Source: Larix kaempferi | Taxonomy: Eukaryota > Streptophyta > Pinopsida > Pinales > Pinaceae | Assembly (NCBI GenBank): GCA_027924585.1 | Contig: BSBM01000606.1 | Span: 12,901,501-12,965,500 of the forward strand | Direction of reading: 5' to 3' | DNA length: 64,000 nt | Shown: positions 34,286 to 46,850 of the stretch, in pieces | How positions within the stretch are numbered: the stretch's first letter is position 1 | How the letters are laid out: the number at the start of each line of letters is the position of its first letter | Position numbers and translations under genes: made by a program | The notes under the pieces: model-generated | Told to the model about the DNA's origin: nothing | Databases searched by the model: none | Seen by the model: only the letters and a program-made list of their open reading frames with translations

Positions 34286-34981
34286 ATTTTTTCTATTCCC
34301 AACTCCATTGATTCATGGCTTGTACCTGATGAAGCCAACACACACCTGATTGGAGACATTATTCCTTTGTCACCGACAGAACTTATGTACAAGGCTATCC
34401 AATCAATCTCGGAGGATCACTTAGCTGTGACCTCCACCCCTAGTTCTCTGCAGCGGACATCATCTAATCCCTTCCTACAGACTTTTCATTCTGATGAGTC
34501 CATTATCGAAATCATGAGTGCAGATGATCCTCCATGGGAAGACCTCCATCATCGTTCGTCTTCCCTTCCCATTTTGAATACTGTAGAGAACAACATTCGC
34601 ACCATCTCTACACCCGATATCCTTTTTGGCTCTCAGTCTTTGATACTTGCGTGTGAAACGAATTATGAAGGCAACTTAGCCAACATTGAGCCTACCACTT
34701 TGATCGAGATCTCGGTTAAAATTGGTGTAGTGGAACACATTCAGTTAAGTTAGAAGTGTTCCCCTAGAGAAATCATTATTGCTATGGCCTTATTCAAGCG
34801 ATTTTGAGACGTAATCACTTGGACCTACAAGGAGATGCCTGGGATAGAGCCCTCCATTGTTTTGCATGGGATAAAAACCTATCCCAAAATCAAACCTGTC
34901 CACCAAAAGTTGCGACCGGAAGACTGCAGCGATCAAGGAAGAAATTGAGAAACCCTTGCATGCGGGTTTCATCTACCCTGT
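34286..34981 (+). pseudogene. Tat-B reverse transcriptase, N-terminal part
   Basis: Acidic linker ending EDPPWEDLHH-like sequence (34367-34753: DESIIEIMSADDPPWEDLHH), then TWTYKEMPGIEPSIVLH and the KLRPE block that enters RT, with a stop at 34752 and a frame slip near 34910. Element E interrupts it at 34982, at the point corresponding to Tat-A's YYVPVTD. TSD CCTGT is at 34977-34981 and 45726-45730. Confidence 0.82.
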
Positions 34982-37288
34982 TGTTGACGTCCATTTTCGT
35001 CACCATTTTTTATCATTCAATGTACTCGAAATGGCATTATTTCTATCATTTTTTGCTATAGTAAGTTGTTTTCTTTGCCATTTATCCCATCAAATAGTCT
35101 AGGTATGCATGTATTTACCTATTACACAAATCGTGTTTATATTTCATTATATTATGATTTGTTTATGTAAAAATGGCATTTTATGGGCATAATTGACATT
35201 TGCGTTTTAATTGACAAGCTGCATTTTTCAAATGACCTTTCGTTTAGACTTTGGGATACATATTAAAACTCAAATGCGTTCAGCTCATTGTTCATCCCTG
35301 CATTCAGCCCCCGAAATCCATGGTTATCTTACCTCAGGTCGTTAAAGCAACAAAAGGGCACATGGGTTCTGTTAGCCACGTGGTGCTGATGGTTAAAGAG
35401 CTATTGCTCTAGAAGATTTGTCCCCAGGTTCGCTGAGCTTGCCAACACATCACCACGCCCACGTCAATACTCCAAATGTTGATTATCTTGTTTGTTGGAC
35501 TGGGATCATGCACGCTTGTTCACACTCATTCACGCCGGTGTTCTGGAAGAAGCCCGTCCTCCCACGATCAGTCTGCCAACACACTGCTTGTTTCACGTCC
35601 AAGGTAGATCGACGCTGCAGCAGCTGCGTGAAGGAACCGACCCCATGGAAGCAAGAAGGAAATCTCTGTGTTGGCATGCATCACTTAAAGTAGCCAGTTA
35701 CAGTCGTTAATCGCCTCTATTATTAGAGAGGTCAACTCTGATGACCTTCTCTCACACTGTAAAATTATAAATAGATTCTTTGTATAGAGAAACAAAGAGT
35801 TAGAGTTTAGCAGATCATCAATTTAGAAGATAGTTGTGGAGTTTATAGCAGATAGCAGACATTTTTGTAATCTTTACCAGTTAATGGAAGTTTCAGTTCG
35901 TAGTTGTTAGTAACTAAGTGATTTAGTGTCATTCTCTGATTGTTGGGAAGGACCCCTCTTCAACCGGAGGTTTTGTTTATGTTTTATGCATTTCTTTTCC
36001 GAAAATAACTAATTTGTTTTTATATATATGTAATTAATTTCGTTTTTCTTGTATATATCATTACCTTCCTCTCTTGTATATCATAGTCTACTGCTAAAAC
36101 AATCTCCTTTTTTTCAGGATTAGGAATGGTCGACCAAGCTTACTATTCTGTAGTTGCTTTCAGTTTTTCTCCATAATCTGTAGTTAGATTTTATTTCAGT
36201 TTTCTTCCATCACTTGTAGTTAGATATTGCTGCCAATTCCTCCATAGTTAGCATTAGCTTCTTTCTCTTCACCTCTATTAGTTTTTCTTCTATTTTGCTG
36301 TAGGTCAATTCTCTCTTCTTCCAGCTTAACCTTCTTCCTATATCTCATAGAAATCATTCCTCTACCTAGATAATGACTAGAATAGGTAGCTTCTTGTTAA
36401 CCTAGCTTTTAAATAATCTCGCCACTGCTTCCTTTGCACAGTAGGATCATATGCATAAGCCAGCTAGTCATTAAATTATCCAAAATTCTTCTTTTCCCTA
36501 GTTTGTCATGTTTTCCTCCATTCGGACTGTCATTCAAACCACCATTCAGACAGGTGTTCGGATCGTCCTTCGGACCTGTGTATTTTCTGCATTATTTTAG
36601 GCCTTTCTCAAAATCTAATTTCTTCTACCTCACAATCATTGTTCTTCTAAATCCTAATTAATGCTTTTAGATGTAATTTAACTCTTGTTTTATGTTATTT
36701 AGACTTCTTAATTAAACTTCATAATTATTTCCTCCTTTCTCCTCCTTCTTCGTAAACTTTCTTCGCAACCTTCTTCCAAACTTCAGTTTTAATATCTGAT
36801 CTACTAAGTAGTTACTATTCAGAATTTATTAATCTTGTTTCTAGATAGTTTATTTTTCTAGTAATAATTAATAATTCTATTTTCTAAGCTGTTTTAGCTT
36901 GATAGTTTTAGTTTGTTTATCATAGGTCTAGTTTCCATTCAGCCGAATAATGAAGATATTCACATTTTAAGATTTGGATTAATAATCAATATCTTTATCA
37001 AGTTTTCTACTTGCTTCCAAATCAATTCAGATCAATTAAACATCTTTATTAAATTTCATACTTGCTTCATTTGTTAATTAGTTTCCTGTTTTCATAGAGA
37101 GAATAAATTCTTGCATTTGAATTATGAAAGTCATGCAAGTAGTTTAAAATCATATAGTTACATCTTTAGTCAGCTTTGCTTAGTTCAAGCCTTCAATCCT
37201 GCACATATAGTGATTGCATCTCTTAAGCTCCCTTCCTGGGTTGACAATTTAAATATTGGCATTATTTAACACATACAAAACACCAACA
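34982..37288 (+). repeat. Element E 5' LTR
   Basis: TGTTGACGTCCATTTTCGTC to AACACCAACA. TATAAATAG at 35767-35775, with a second copy near 44167 in the other LTR, marks the promoter. The downstream 1.5 kb is T-rich leader. ORFs within it are not conserved between the LTRs. Confidence 0.95.
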
Positions 37289-37291
37289 TTT

Positions 37292-37309
37292 TGGAGTCGT
37301 TTCCGGGGA
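37292..37309 (+). promoter_or_regulatory. Element E primer-binding site
   Basis: TGGAGTCGTTTCCGGGGA, three bases after the LTR, matches 15 of 18 positions of the TGGCGCCGTTGCCGGGGA gypsy-type site. Confidence 0.75.
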
Positions 37310-37586
37310 GGCACTAAAAGGATTGGAGTGTAGGTAGATAGGGGTAGATAGGATGCTTTTACATTACACAACAAGTAGGAGGGGAGAACAGTCAGACGAG
37401 AGGTAAGAACCTGCGCATCCACTATAGTGGGGTGCTCCAAAGCCTTGTTGTTCCTTTCCTCATAAGTGTGATTTCCTTTCTGTACATCTGAGTATTTAAT
37501 TTTGCGCAATTTATTTCGTAAAGTTTGCCTTCCTTCTTTTCAAGTGTGTTATTCTTTCAGCAAGTGTGGTATGTTAGTTCGCAAAT

Positions 37587-37973
37587 TTGTTTTGTAGAAA
37601 GTATTTTAAAAAAAAAACACATAAGAAAAGAAAATTTTGGTGCTGTAAGAACCACAGGACTAACCCATGTGTGAAACAAAACCTACCAACCGATGACATG
37701 GATTTAAAGGTGCTTACTATTATGAGAGAACTCTCTCAAATCCTAGAAGTAGCTGGGATCTCAATATCTTCTTCTCAAGAAGAAAACATCTTGATAGAAG
37801 TCAAGAATTTACCTACCTCTCCAGAAATAATAGAAGAACCACAGTTCCATGAGCTAGAAACCAAATCTCCTTGCCAATCTGCCAAGGAAACCAAAAACTT
37901 GGAGACTACATTTGATGGAGAGAGACCTGATGTTGAAGATTTCTCCAAATATCTATCGATAGATCTCTCATGA
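37587..37973 (+). CDS. Unrecognised 128-aa ORF in element E
   Basis: About 300 nt after the primer site, where gag would begin. N-terminal 25 residues are very basic with a Cys pair (KKTHKKRKFWCCKNHRTNPC); the rest is acidic, with LTIMRELSQILEVAGISI and a run of Glu/Pro. No known domain recognised. It could be a truncated gag or a remnant protein; the initial ATG is not secure. 37974-38556 holds no further coding. Confidence 0.4.
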   Translation: MFCRKYFKKKTHKKRKFWCCKNHRTNPCVKQNLPTDDMDLKVLTIMRELSQILEVAGISISSSQEENILIEVKNLPTSPEIIEEPQFHELETKSPCQSAKETKNLETTFDGERPDVEDFSKYLSIDLS

Positions 37974-38556
37974 ACTCAAGCAATTGTACATTCAGAAGAA
38001 GATGATCTACATGGCATGAGGAAGGAAGGTGATTATCAGGAGGTAATGAGGCCACAATACCATTCACTCATTCGACACCTTCTATTGCAAAAGCAAGTAA
38101 GTCGGTTGATTCTCCACATCCAAGTAATCACTGCTTAAACTTTTTCATATGTGGATATAGGTATGTTTTTCATTTTTCTTGGAACATGGTTACATTGGAA
38201 AAGTTCTTACACTTGAATAATGAGTTTTTCTTTCTTTTAGATAGCATAGGATAGTATGTATATAAATAAAAAGTTGTATGTGGTTAGTTAGCTTTAGATA
38301 TTCATACAACTTCACTTTTTGTTTTCCTTTAAAATAAAAGAACTAAGAATAAGATAATGTTAATCACTAAACCAAAGCAATCTTACATCATACATGCATA
38401 TTTCTTAGTATACCAGTTACTCAAAGACCTACTTTAATTATTATGATCTCGACAAAACTCAATCTTACACCTATGGAATCCTAGTTCATCCTAGACTCAT
38501 TATCAAAACTTGTCTCTAAAGCACCTTTAAAAGGTAGCCTAAAAGTGGGTGATATT

Positions 38557-39273
38557 TGTAAAATTAGTCACAACAGATCTAATGAACAAGTAAATCAATC
38601 ACAACAGATGAACATAGAAAATATGGTGTAAAACTATGTAAAACATGCACAGTGCTCAATATCCCAATAAGGGTGAATAATTACAATACAATAATATGAC
38701 AATGTGAGTGAGCAATTCGAATTGACTAAGAAGGTCATTTGAATCCCTGAATGGAGTAGCTTGAATCCAACTAGGAGTCCTCATCATCAATCAATGGTGG
38801 TCATCAATGCACAAGAACCAGTCATCTAGGTTGCAAGCTAAGTCTAACTGAGTGTGTCATGTGTAACTAAAGTGTGTAGCACTGATAAAGGGAAGGAGAC
38901 TCAGTGGAGGGCACATGGGAGGCTTAACTGAAGTCAGAACAAGTCATCTAGTCAATCTGGAGGTCCAATGGAGTGAAACTAGCCTCAAATCAAGGAGAAC
39001 CAGAGCTAACTGAGTGTAACTGAAGTGGAACTGCAGTGGTAGGTGAAGAAGTGCACCCTTCTCTGGCAGTAGGTGAGAAGTGGGTGCCTTCCTGACTAGG
39101 AGGGCTAAAAATCTAAACTAAGTGGCTCCCGGGTGCTAGAATAAGGTTGGTAAGGTGCTGGAGGCATCACATGGTGACTGGGATGCATGCAAAATGCATG
39201 CAAACCCTAAAGTTTGCATGCAAACCATAATTTCATGCAAGGTCCTGAAAATGATGATGTGGATATCCGAACA
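38557..39273 (-). repeat. Element D 3' LTR
   Basis: 717 bp, with an extra GCATGCAAA-type duplication near 39190-39230 relative to the other LTR. Confidence 0.92.
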
Positions 39274-40710
39274 CCCCTCAAGCTAGACTATGATGCGCAA
39301 AAAATAATGTGGGGCCCTGGTAACTGATACCAAGCTTCACCCCAAAACAATAATAATCCAAACTAATAACAGTCAATAAACCAAGGAAATGGGGAAAACC
39401 TCATGGGAAAAATTATCCCCCCCAAAATAGACTGTAGCACACCAAAAGATTTAACTGCTCCAAAATCAAGTAGATATGTCTGGAGGTATCTTACTCTTGG
39501 GAGTAAATGGATCATGCTCCAAAAACATGTGCTTGAATTCTCCATCAGTGTATCCAAGCGAATGTGGAGACTTTATGAACTTGCTCTTCATACCGAAAAT
39601 GGTGAGAACAAATTTGAAAATATGAGGATGATCATGGAACCTGTGATTCGAACCAAGTGAGGTAGGAATAACTCCAATCGGATCAAATAGATCTTGAAAC
39701 TTGAACTTATTATCAATAGAAATTAAATCAGCTCCAAAAATAGATGATGAATGGTTTCTTGAGATCTCCTTTGAACCAACAAGGGTGAGATCAAAACCAA
39801 AATCAGAAAAGAAAAAAAAAAAAAAAAAAAAAAAAAAAGTGCATGAGAATTGAACTCAAGCAAATGGTAGTGCTCTTCATCTTCATTAAAACTTTGAGAA
39901 ACTTTGCAAATGATAGAACATAATTCTATAGAAGGCATGCAATCAAGGAGGGTGAATGCTTCACCTCCAAAATCAGATTTTACCTCCAAAAATTCAAGTA
40001 GATCATTATTCTGCATACCGACAAACTCATGTGAAGGAGAGGATTCAAGAACCTCTTCGGAATCTAGAGTATGAGCTTGTTTATCTTGCTCAGAATTCGA
40101 AGTAGAAGACTTTGAGGGAGTGAGTTTTGAATCTATAGTTTCTTCTTCATCTTAAACAATTGTTGAGGCCAAGACATGATCGGAAAGAACACATAAGGAG
40201 ATCTCACGGGGCTTGTTCTCCAAAAGGCTAGCATGATCTTCTTCTTCTTGCTTTCCAAATTCTCTGTCAAGTTGGACCCATAGATCACTTGGATTTTCAG
40301 CAGTATTACTAAGGTAGCACATACAAGGAGACATAACAAGACACATTGCTCCAAAATCTCTGTCACAATCATTGAGCCAATCATTCTCCTCTTCATCGGA
40401 ATCAAAATCTCTTGTATTACCAATGCACACATAAAAAAGACATTGTCTCTTCAAGAATGCAATCATCTTTGGTTTCCATTCATCATAGTTGAATGGAGTA
40501 AGAATATTTTGTCAAGAAGAAGTCTCCATCTTTGCATTAGCGAATGCACATGGAGGAAGTAAGAAACCTACAAATCACACACAAACAAACACTATGTTTT
40601 CAGCCTTGCATGCACATGATATTTTGCATGTCGCTGCTGAAATATATTGGTGAGAAATTCACTCAATCTTCATGTAGAACACCTGCAGAAAAGAATTCTT
40701 GTCCCTGCCA
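39274..40710 (-). pseudogene. Element D internal region: gag-like remnant
   Basis: The minus strand from 40466 reads MIAFLKRQCLFYVCIG, then DRDFGAMCLVMSPCMCYLSN, then ENPSDLWVQLDREFGKQEEE, resembling the Copia gag core (an SxxLWxxLxxxFG-type block), followed by a Ser/Glu-rich tail. A 27-base T run on the coding strand (39812-39838) encodes poly-Phe and has probably expanded by slippage. 39274-39720 shows no coding. Gag assignment is tentative. Confidence 0.45.
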
Positions 40711-40724
40711 TGGCTCTGATACCA
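40711..40724 (-). promoter_or_regulatory. Element D primer-binding site
   Basis: The minus strand reads TGGTATCAGAGCCA beside the LTR: initiator-Met tRNA complement. Confidence 0.93.
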
Positions 40725-41410
40725 TGTAAAATTAGTCACAGCAAATCTAATGAACAAGTAAATCAATCACAACAGATGAACATAGAAAATATGGTGTAAA
40801 ACTGTGTAAAACATGCACAGTGCTCAATATCCCAATAAGGGTGAATAATTACAATACAATAATCTGACGATGTGAGTGAGCAATTCGAATTGACTAAGAA
40901 GGTCATTCAAATCACTGGATGGAGTAGCTTGACTCCAACTAGGAGTCCTCATCATCAATCAGTGGTGGTTATCAATGCACAAGAACTAGTCATCCAGGTG
41001 TCAAGCTGAGTCTAACTGAGTGTGTCATGTGTAACTGAAGTGTGTAGCACTGATATAGGGAAGGAGACTCAGTGAAGGGCACATGGGAGGCTTAATTGAA
41101 GTCAGAACAAGTCATCTAGTCAATCTGGAGGTCCAACGGAGTGAAACTAGCCTCAAATCAAGGAGAATCGGAGCTAACTGAGTGTAACTGAAGTGGAACT
41201 GCAGTGGTAGGTGAAGAAGTGCACCCTTCTCTGGAAGTAGGTGAGAAGTGGGCACCTTCCTGACTAGGAGGGATAAAACTCTAATGTAAGTGGCTCCTGG
41301 GTGCTAGAATAAGGTGGATAAGGTGCTGGAGGCATCACATGGTGACTGGGATGCATGCAAACCCTAATTGCATGCAAGGTCCTGAAAATGATGATGTGGA
41401 TATGCAAACA
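40725..41410 (-). repeat. Element D 5' LTR
   Basis: 686 bp, ends GCAAACA, followed by ATATT TSD copy. Confidence 0.93.
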
Positions 41411-41617
41411 ATATTTTCTATTTTGTGGGGAACATTACTGACCTTTTATGAAGAAGATAGACTATGAAGTCAAAAAACAACTTTAAGTTATTATCTTTTG
41501 ACATGATTTGTAATTTAGGCTATCATAAATAAAGTTGCTCATCAAGTTCATGCTAAAATATTGAATTATGTGTTTAGCAAGCTTAGCACACTCTAGTGCC
41601 AACCGACTTCCTTACAA

Positions 41618-41835
41618 TATATATATATATATATCAATATACGAAGCAAACCCACCGGGGTACTAAATAGACTCGCTAGCAGCGGGTCCATGCTAAGTAA
41701 AATCTTAAACAAGGAAGCTTGGTAACTACAAGTAAACCCGTTGGGGTACTGAACAGGCTCACTGGCAGCAGGGATATGCTTGCATGGTACCAAGATAAAC
41801 CTATCGGGGTACTGAACAGGCCTACTGGTAGCAGG
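41618..41835. repeat. TA microsatellite and three spaced 39-bp repeats in E
   Basis: A short (AT)n tract at about 41618-41634, then three copies of an AAACC...GGGGTACTGAACAGGC...GCAGG block at 41648, 41734 and 41797, separated by unlike spacers. Not a regular array; possibly a family of protein- or RNA-binding sites, or debris. Lies in the 3' half of E. Confidence 0.7.
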
Positions 41836-43381
41836 TCAGTATCGGGTAAAAGAGGTTTGGTTAATGCATTGCTATTCTCATAGCTCATAAAAAAAACCTG
41901 AGTATACAAACACATGTTTAGGACGATTATTTATACTATCATTAGATAATGGCTAACAGTTGGACTTGGACCCTGTCATCTAATTCAAAAAAAAACCTAG
42001 GATATGATTATCCTAGAAATGGGACCCATAATTATAGCAGATCTCACAAACTTTACGATGAACCTTATCTATATTCTTTGGATGACAAGAGATATTTACA
42101 ATGAGTCATGGATGACTAGTTTTTCCTATGGCATTTTTCGCATCTCTTACACTATTATTCTTTATGTGGCCTTCATGAGCATAAACTGATGAATTTGCAT
42201 GTATTGAAGAATCTGACTTAGTATGATACTGTTTTGGTCATATCATGAATACTTCTTTTTCTCAAAAAGTTCTAGTTTTTAGAATAATGATGTTTTTAGG
42301 ATTTGTTGCTAATTGATGTTGATCTAGAGCATTTACATAAGAAGCATACAACCCAGTATTAATTTATTAATGGACCGAGAACGTGCCATTCTTTTGGTTT
42401 GGGGGAGGATTCAAAATTATTTCTATTTTATCTGTTTACTAGGATTCAGAATTGCTTCTATTTTTTTATGTTTACTTATAATACAATTAAAGTTTTTATA
42501 CAATAATCTGTTGTTTCAAGAATAATGCAAGTAATAAAAGAAGAAAAAAAAATTTGTTCTGATCCATGTTGAACAAAGAAAAGTGACTGAAAATTTCAAA
42601 AAAGCAGGTTTACATCATCCTTTTGTGTGCTGGCAGCCTCGGAATTTTTTTGCATAATTAGCAGCAATTAGATCCAGCAAGCACATCTTGTACAGACAAA
42701 TGGTCTATATGAAGGGTCGAATGAATTGAATGAATGATGAAACCATAGCTTATAAACATCATGATTAAGTGTGCTAAGGCATTTAATTTTTGAAATTCTA
42801 TTGATAAATCTAATTGAATAACCATATCAGGGATTAATCAAATGTCATCTATGCACATGGTCTCATTCCTTTAATTCATCTCGACTTCACCCAATGAATC
42901 GATTAATCATGCATTATTGCGATTTTCAGAATTATTATCTGGTTATCATATGGTTTTAACTTTTCATTAAGTTATATGCAAAAAAAGCAACATGCAAACC
43001 ATCATTTTATTAATTAAAGATCGTCATGATTTTTAATGCACTATGTTATAATCCCATGATGACAATTTTCTTTCAACCTATCCAAAGTTGGCTTTGGACA
43101 TGGTTGAATAGTTCACAAACCATATGAATTCATTTATCTTTATTACGTTACACGTTTCAAAAGTTCTCAATAATGGCATGATCGTTTAAACATGCTAAAT
43201 TTCCGTCTCATGATTTTTCAAACATTCAGTTGGACCTTGTTTCAAAACTGACCCTTACTTGATTGTCACCATCACTCTGCTCAATCTCATCCTTTCCAAG
43301 TCCATCCAGCCGCATCCACTTCTTCCTTATTTCGTTTTCTATTTGCTCAGTGGGACCTGGCATATCTTCGGTTTGGGGGAG
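41836..43381 (+). other. Element E 3' non-coding region and polypurine tract
   Basis: AT-rich, no credible ORF; ends GTTTGGGGGAG at 43371-43381, the PPT directly against the 3' LTR. Confidence 0.8.
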
Positions 43382-45725
43382 TGTTGACATCCATTTTTGT
43401 CACCATTTTTTATCATTCAATGTACTCGAAATGGCATTATTTCTATCATTTTTTGCTATAGTAAGTTGTTTTCTTTGCCATTCAGCCCATCAAACAGTCC
43501 AGGTATGCATGTATTTACCTATTATCCAAATATTGTTTATATTTCGTTATATTATGATTTGTTTATGTTAAAATGACATTTTATGGGTATAATTGACATT
43601 TGCGTTTTAATTGACAGGATGCGTTTTTCAAATGACCTTTCATTCAGAATTTGGGCTACATATTAAAACTCAAATGTGTTCAGCTCATTGTTCAGCCCCG
43701 CGTTTAGCCCCCGAAATCCATGGTTAGCTTACCTCAGGTCGTTAAAGCAGCAAAAGGGCATGTGGGTTCTGTTAGCCATGTGGTGCCGATGGTTAAAGAA
43801 CTATTTCTCTAGAAGATTCATCCCCAGGTTCGCTGAGCTTGACAACACATCACCACACCCATGCCAATACTCCAAACACCAATTATCTTGCTCGTTAGCC
43901 TGGGATCACACATGCCTTTTCACACTCCTTCACGCTGGTGTTCTGGAAGAAGCCCGTCCTCCCACGACCAGTTCACCAACACACTGCTCATTCCACATCC
44001 AAGGTAGATCGACACTACAGCAGCTGCGTGAAGGAACCGACCCCGTGGAAGCAGGAAGGCAATCTCTGTGTTGGCATGCATCACTTAAAGTAGATAGTTA
44101 CAGTCATGAATCACCTCTATTATTAGAGAGGCCGAATCTGATGAACTTCTCTCCCACTGTAAAATTATAAATAGATGCTTTGTATAGAGAAACAGAGAGT
44201 TAGAGTTCAGCAGATCATCAGTTTAGCAGATAGTTGTAGAGTTTACAACAGATAGCAGATGTTTTTGTAATCTTTACCAGTTAATGGAAGTTTCAGTTCG
44301 TAGTTTTTAGTAACTAAGTGATTTAGTTTCCATATCTGATTGCTGGGAAGGGCCCCTCTTCAATCGAATGTTTTGTTTATGTTTTCTGCATTTCTTTTCT
44401 AGAAATAGCTAATTTGTTTTTATATATAAGTAATTAATTTCATTTTTCCTGTATATGTCATTACCTTCCTCTCTTCTAAATCATATTCTGCTGCCAACAC
44501 AATCTCCTTTTTTTCAGGATTAGGAATGGTCGACCAAGCTTACTATTCTGTAGTTTCTTTCAGTTTTCCTTCATAATCTGTACTTAGATGTTATTTCAAT
44601 TTTCTTCCATCACTTGTAGTTAGATATTGCTGCCAATTCCTCCATAGTTAGAATTAGCTTCTTTCTCTTCTCCTCTGTTAGTTTTTCTTCTATTTTGTTG
44701 TAGGTCAACTCGCTCTTCTTCTAGCTTAAGCTTCTTCCTATATCTCATAGAAATCATTCCTCTACTTAGATAATGAATAGAATAGGTAGATTCTTGTTAA
44801 ACTAGCTTTTAAATAATATCTCCACTGCTTCCTTTGCACAGTAGGATCATATGCATAAGCCAGCTGGTCATTAAATAATCCAAAATTCTTCTTTTCCTTA
44901 GTTTAACTTGTTTTCCTCCATCCAGACTGTCATTTAGACCGCCATTCAGACAGGCGTTCTAATCGTCCTTCAGACCTGTGTATTTTATACATTGTTTTAG
45001 GCCTTTCTCGGAATCTAATTTCTTCTACATCTCAATCATAATTCTTGTTACTCCTAATTAATGGTTTTAGATGTAATTTAACTCTTGTTTTATGTTATTT
45101 AGACTTCTTAATTAAACTTCATCATTATTTCCTCCTTTCTCCTCCTCCTTCTTAAACTTTCTTCTCAACCTTCTTCCAAACTTCACTTTTAATATCAGAT
45201 CTGCTAAGTAGTTACTGTTCCGAATTTATTAATCTTGTTTTTAGATAGTTTATTTTTCTAGTAATAATTAATAATTATATTTTCTAAGTTGTTTTAGCTT
45301 AATAGTTTTAGTTTGTTTATCATAGGTCTAGTTTCCGTTCAGCAGAATAATGAAGATGTTCATGTTTTAAGATTTGTATTAATAATCAATATCTTTATCA
45401 AGTTTTCTACTTGCTTTCATATTAAACATCTTTATCAAGTTTTCTACATGCTTCCAAATCAATTCAGTTCAATTAAACATATTTATTAAATTTCCTACTT
45501 GCTTCATTTGTTAATCAGTTTCTTGTTTTCATAGAGAGAATAAATTCTTGCATTTGAATTATGAAAGTCATGTAAGTAGTTTAAAATCATATAGTTACAT
45601 ATTTAGTCAGTTTAGGTTAGTTCAAGCCTTCAATCGTGCACATATAGTGATTGCATCTCATAGGCTCCCTTCCTGGGTTGACAATTTAAATATTGGAATT
45701 ATTTAACACATAATAAACACCAACA
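43382..45725 (+). repeat. Element E 3' LTR
   Basis: 2344 bp. It carries about 37 bp more than the 5' LTR owing to a short duplication near 45420-45460 (TTAAACATCTTTATCAAG repeated). TSD CCTGT follows. Confidence 0.95.
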
Positions 45726-45730
45726 CCTGT

Positions 45731-46320
45731 CCGATTGATAGAGTGGGTCTCTAACCTCATCCCTGTTACTAAAAAATAGGGTACTATTCGCATCTATGTC
45801 AATTATCAGGATCTCAACAAGGCTTGTCCCAAGGACAACTACCCGAATCCCTTTATTGACCAGATTATTGACAATTGTTGCAGGAGCGTCAACTTTTCAT
45901 TTATGGATGGATTTTCTGGGTACAACCAGATTGTGTCACCCCGCCGACCAACACAAGACTGCTTTCATCTATCCTTGGGGAACGTTTGCATATCGCAAAC
46001 TTTCGTTTTGTCTTAAAAACACTGGTGCAACATTCCGGCAGGCCATGTCATACGCTTTCCACAATGTGAAGAACTTTGTGGAACCTTACCTGGACAATCT
46101 CCCTGCCCATTCGAAGCAGCATGAGTTCCACTTTGATAATTTGACAGCTATTTTCCTTAGATGCAGGTGGTACAATATCTGTCTAAATCGTCATAAGTGT
46201 ATTTTTTTTGTCTAGTCTGGATGCCTCCTAGGGTTTATCATCTCAAAATATGGGATCCGGATTGATCCATCGAAGGTGGAATCCATCATTGCTCTTCCAC
46301 CTCCAACTACTCTTACATAA
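45731..46320 (+). pseudogene. Tat-B reverse transcriptase, remainder
   Basis: After the E insertion: DLNKACPKDNYPNPFIDQII, FSFMDGFSGYNQI, a frameshift near 45935, then FIYPWGTFAYRKLSF, then KNTGATFRQAMSYAFHN and VEPYLDNLPAHS. The catalytic pair YLDD is YLDN, so the second Asp is lost (GAC-to-AAC type, a G-to-A change). Stops at 45777, 46213 and 46318. Confidence 0.88.
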
Positions 46321-46850
46321 CTTCAAAGTATGCAAGGACAAGCGACTTATTTACGGCACTTCATTTGTAATTTCGTGTAAAATATGCAGGGTTACATCAT
46401 ATTGATGAAGAAAGATGTCCCATTCATTTGGGACGGCCAAGCTCAACAATCTTTTGATAGTTTAAAGCATGCCATCACACATGCCCCCGTGCTCCAACCG
46501 TCGAATTACTATCGAGATTACATTCTATATCTCGCTACTTTCGACACCACCATGGCCATGGTTTTGGTGTAGGAAGACCAGGATGCCCAAGAACATGTGA
46601 CATATTATGCCAGCAAAGGTCTCATTAACAATGAAACCCGGTATTCACGTTGAAAAAATCGCTCTCGCGGTTGTCGTAGCCGTGTTGAAGTTTCGACACT
46701 ACATTTTGCTCTGCACCACCACCATCATTGCCTATTCGAACTCCATGTACCACGTTCTGACATGTCAGGTGCTTGGGGGCAAGTATTCACGTAGATTTTG
46801 ATACTGCAAGAATTTGATCTTCTTTTGAAAAAGCCAAGTCTAAAAAGTCT
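46321..46850 (+). pseudogene. Tat-B RNase H (first)
   Basis: FIWDGQAQQSFDSLKHAITH, then YILYLATFDTTMAMVLV and HVTYYASKGLINNETRYS, the connection and gypsy RNase H typical of this lineage. DTTM replaces the usual DxSxxA, so its activity is doubtful even apart from stops at 46378 and 46570 and a frame change near 46650. Confidence 0.75.

Larger units (their letters stand above)
38557..41410 (-). mobile_element. Element D: small Copia-type non-autonomous element
   Basis: LTRs 38557-39273 and 40725-41410 (TGTAAAATTAGTC to AACA), TSD ATATT (38552-38556; 41411-41415), and initiator-Met primer site on the minus strand at 40711-40724. The 1.45 kb inside has only a gag-like remnant. Nested in E, itself in Tat-B, itself in X: the fourth level. 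LTRs about 95-97% identical by eye. Confidence 0.93.
34982..45725 (+). mobile_element. Element E: large non-autonomous LTR element
   Basis: LTRs of 2307 and 2344 bp (TGTTGAC...CAACA), TSD CCTGT, gypsy-type PBS and a perfect PPT (GTTTGGGGGAG). After removing nested element D, about 3.2 kb of internal DNA remains, with one 129-codon ORF and no protease, RT or integrase. It fits the LARD-like class: long LTRs, gypsy priming signals, no enzymes. LTRs about 95% identical by eye. It interrupts Tat-B RT. Confidence 0.92.

Noticed and set aside
35418-35710. ORFs around 35418-35710 and 43676-44170
   Set aside because: Homologous positions in the two E LTRs, with differing frames; LTR sequence, not genes.
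40711-40724. tRNA gene or fragment
   Set aside because: Only the 14-nt primer-site complement is present, as also at 23041 and 57795; no tRNA fold around it.
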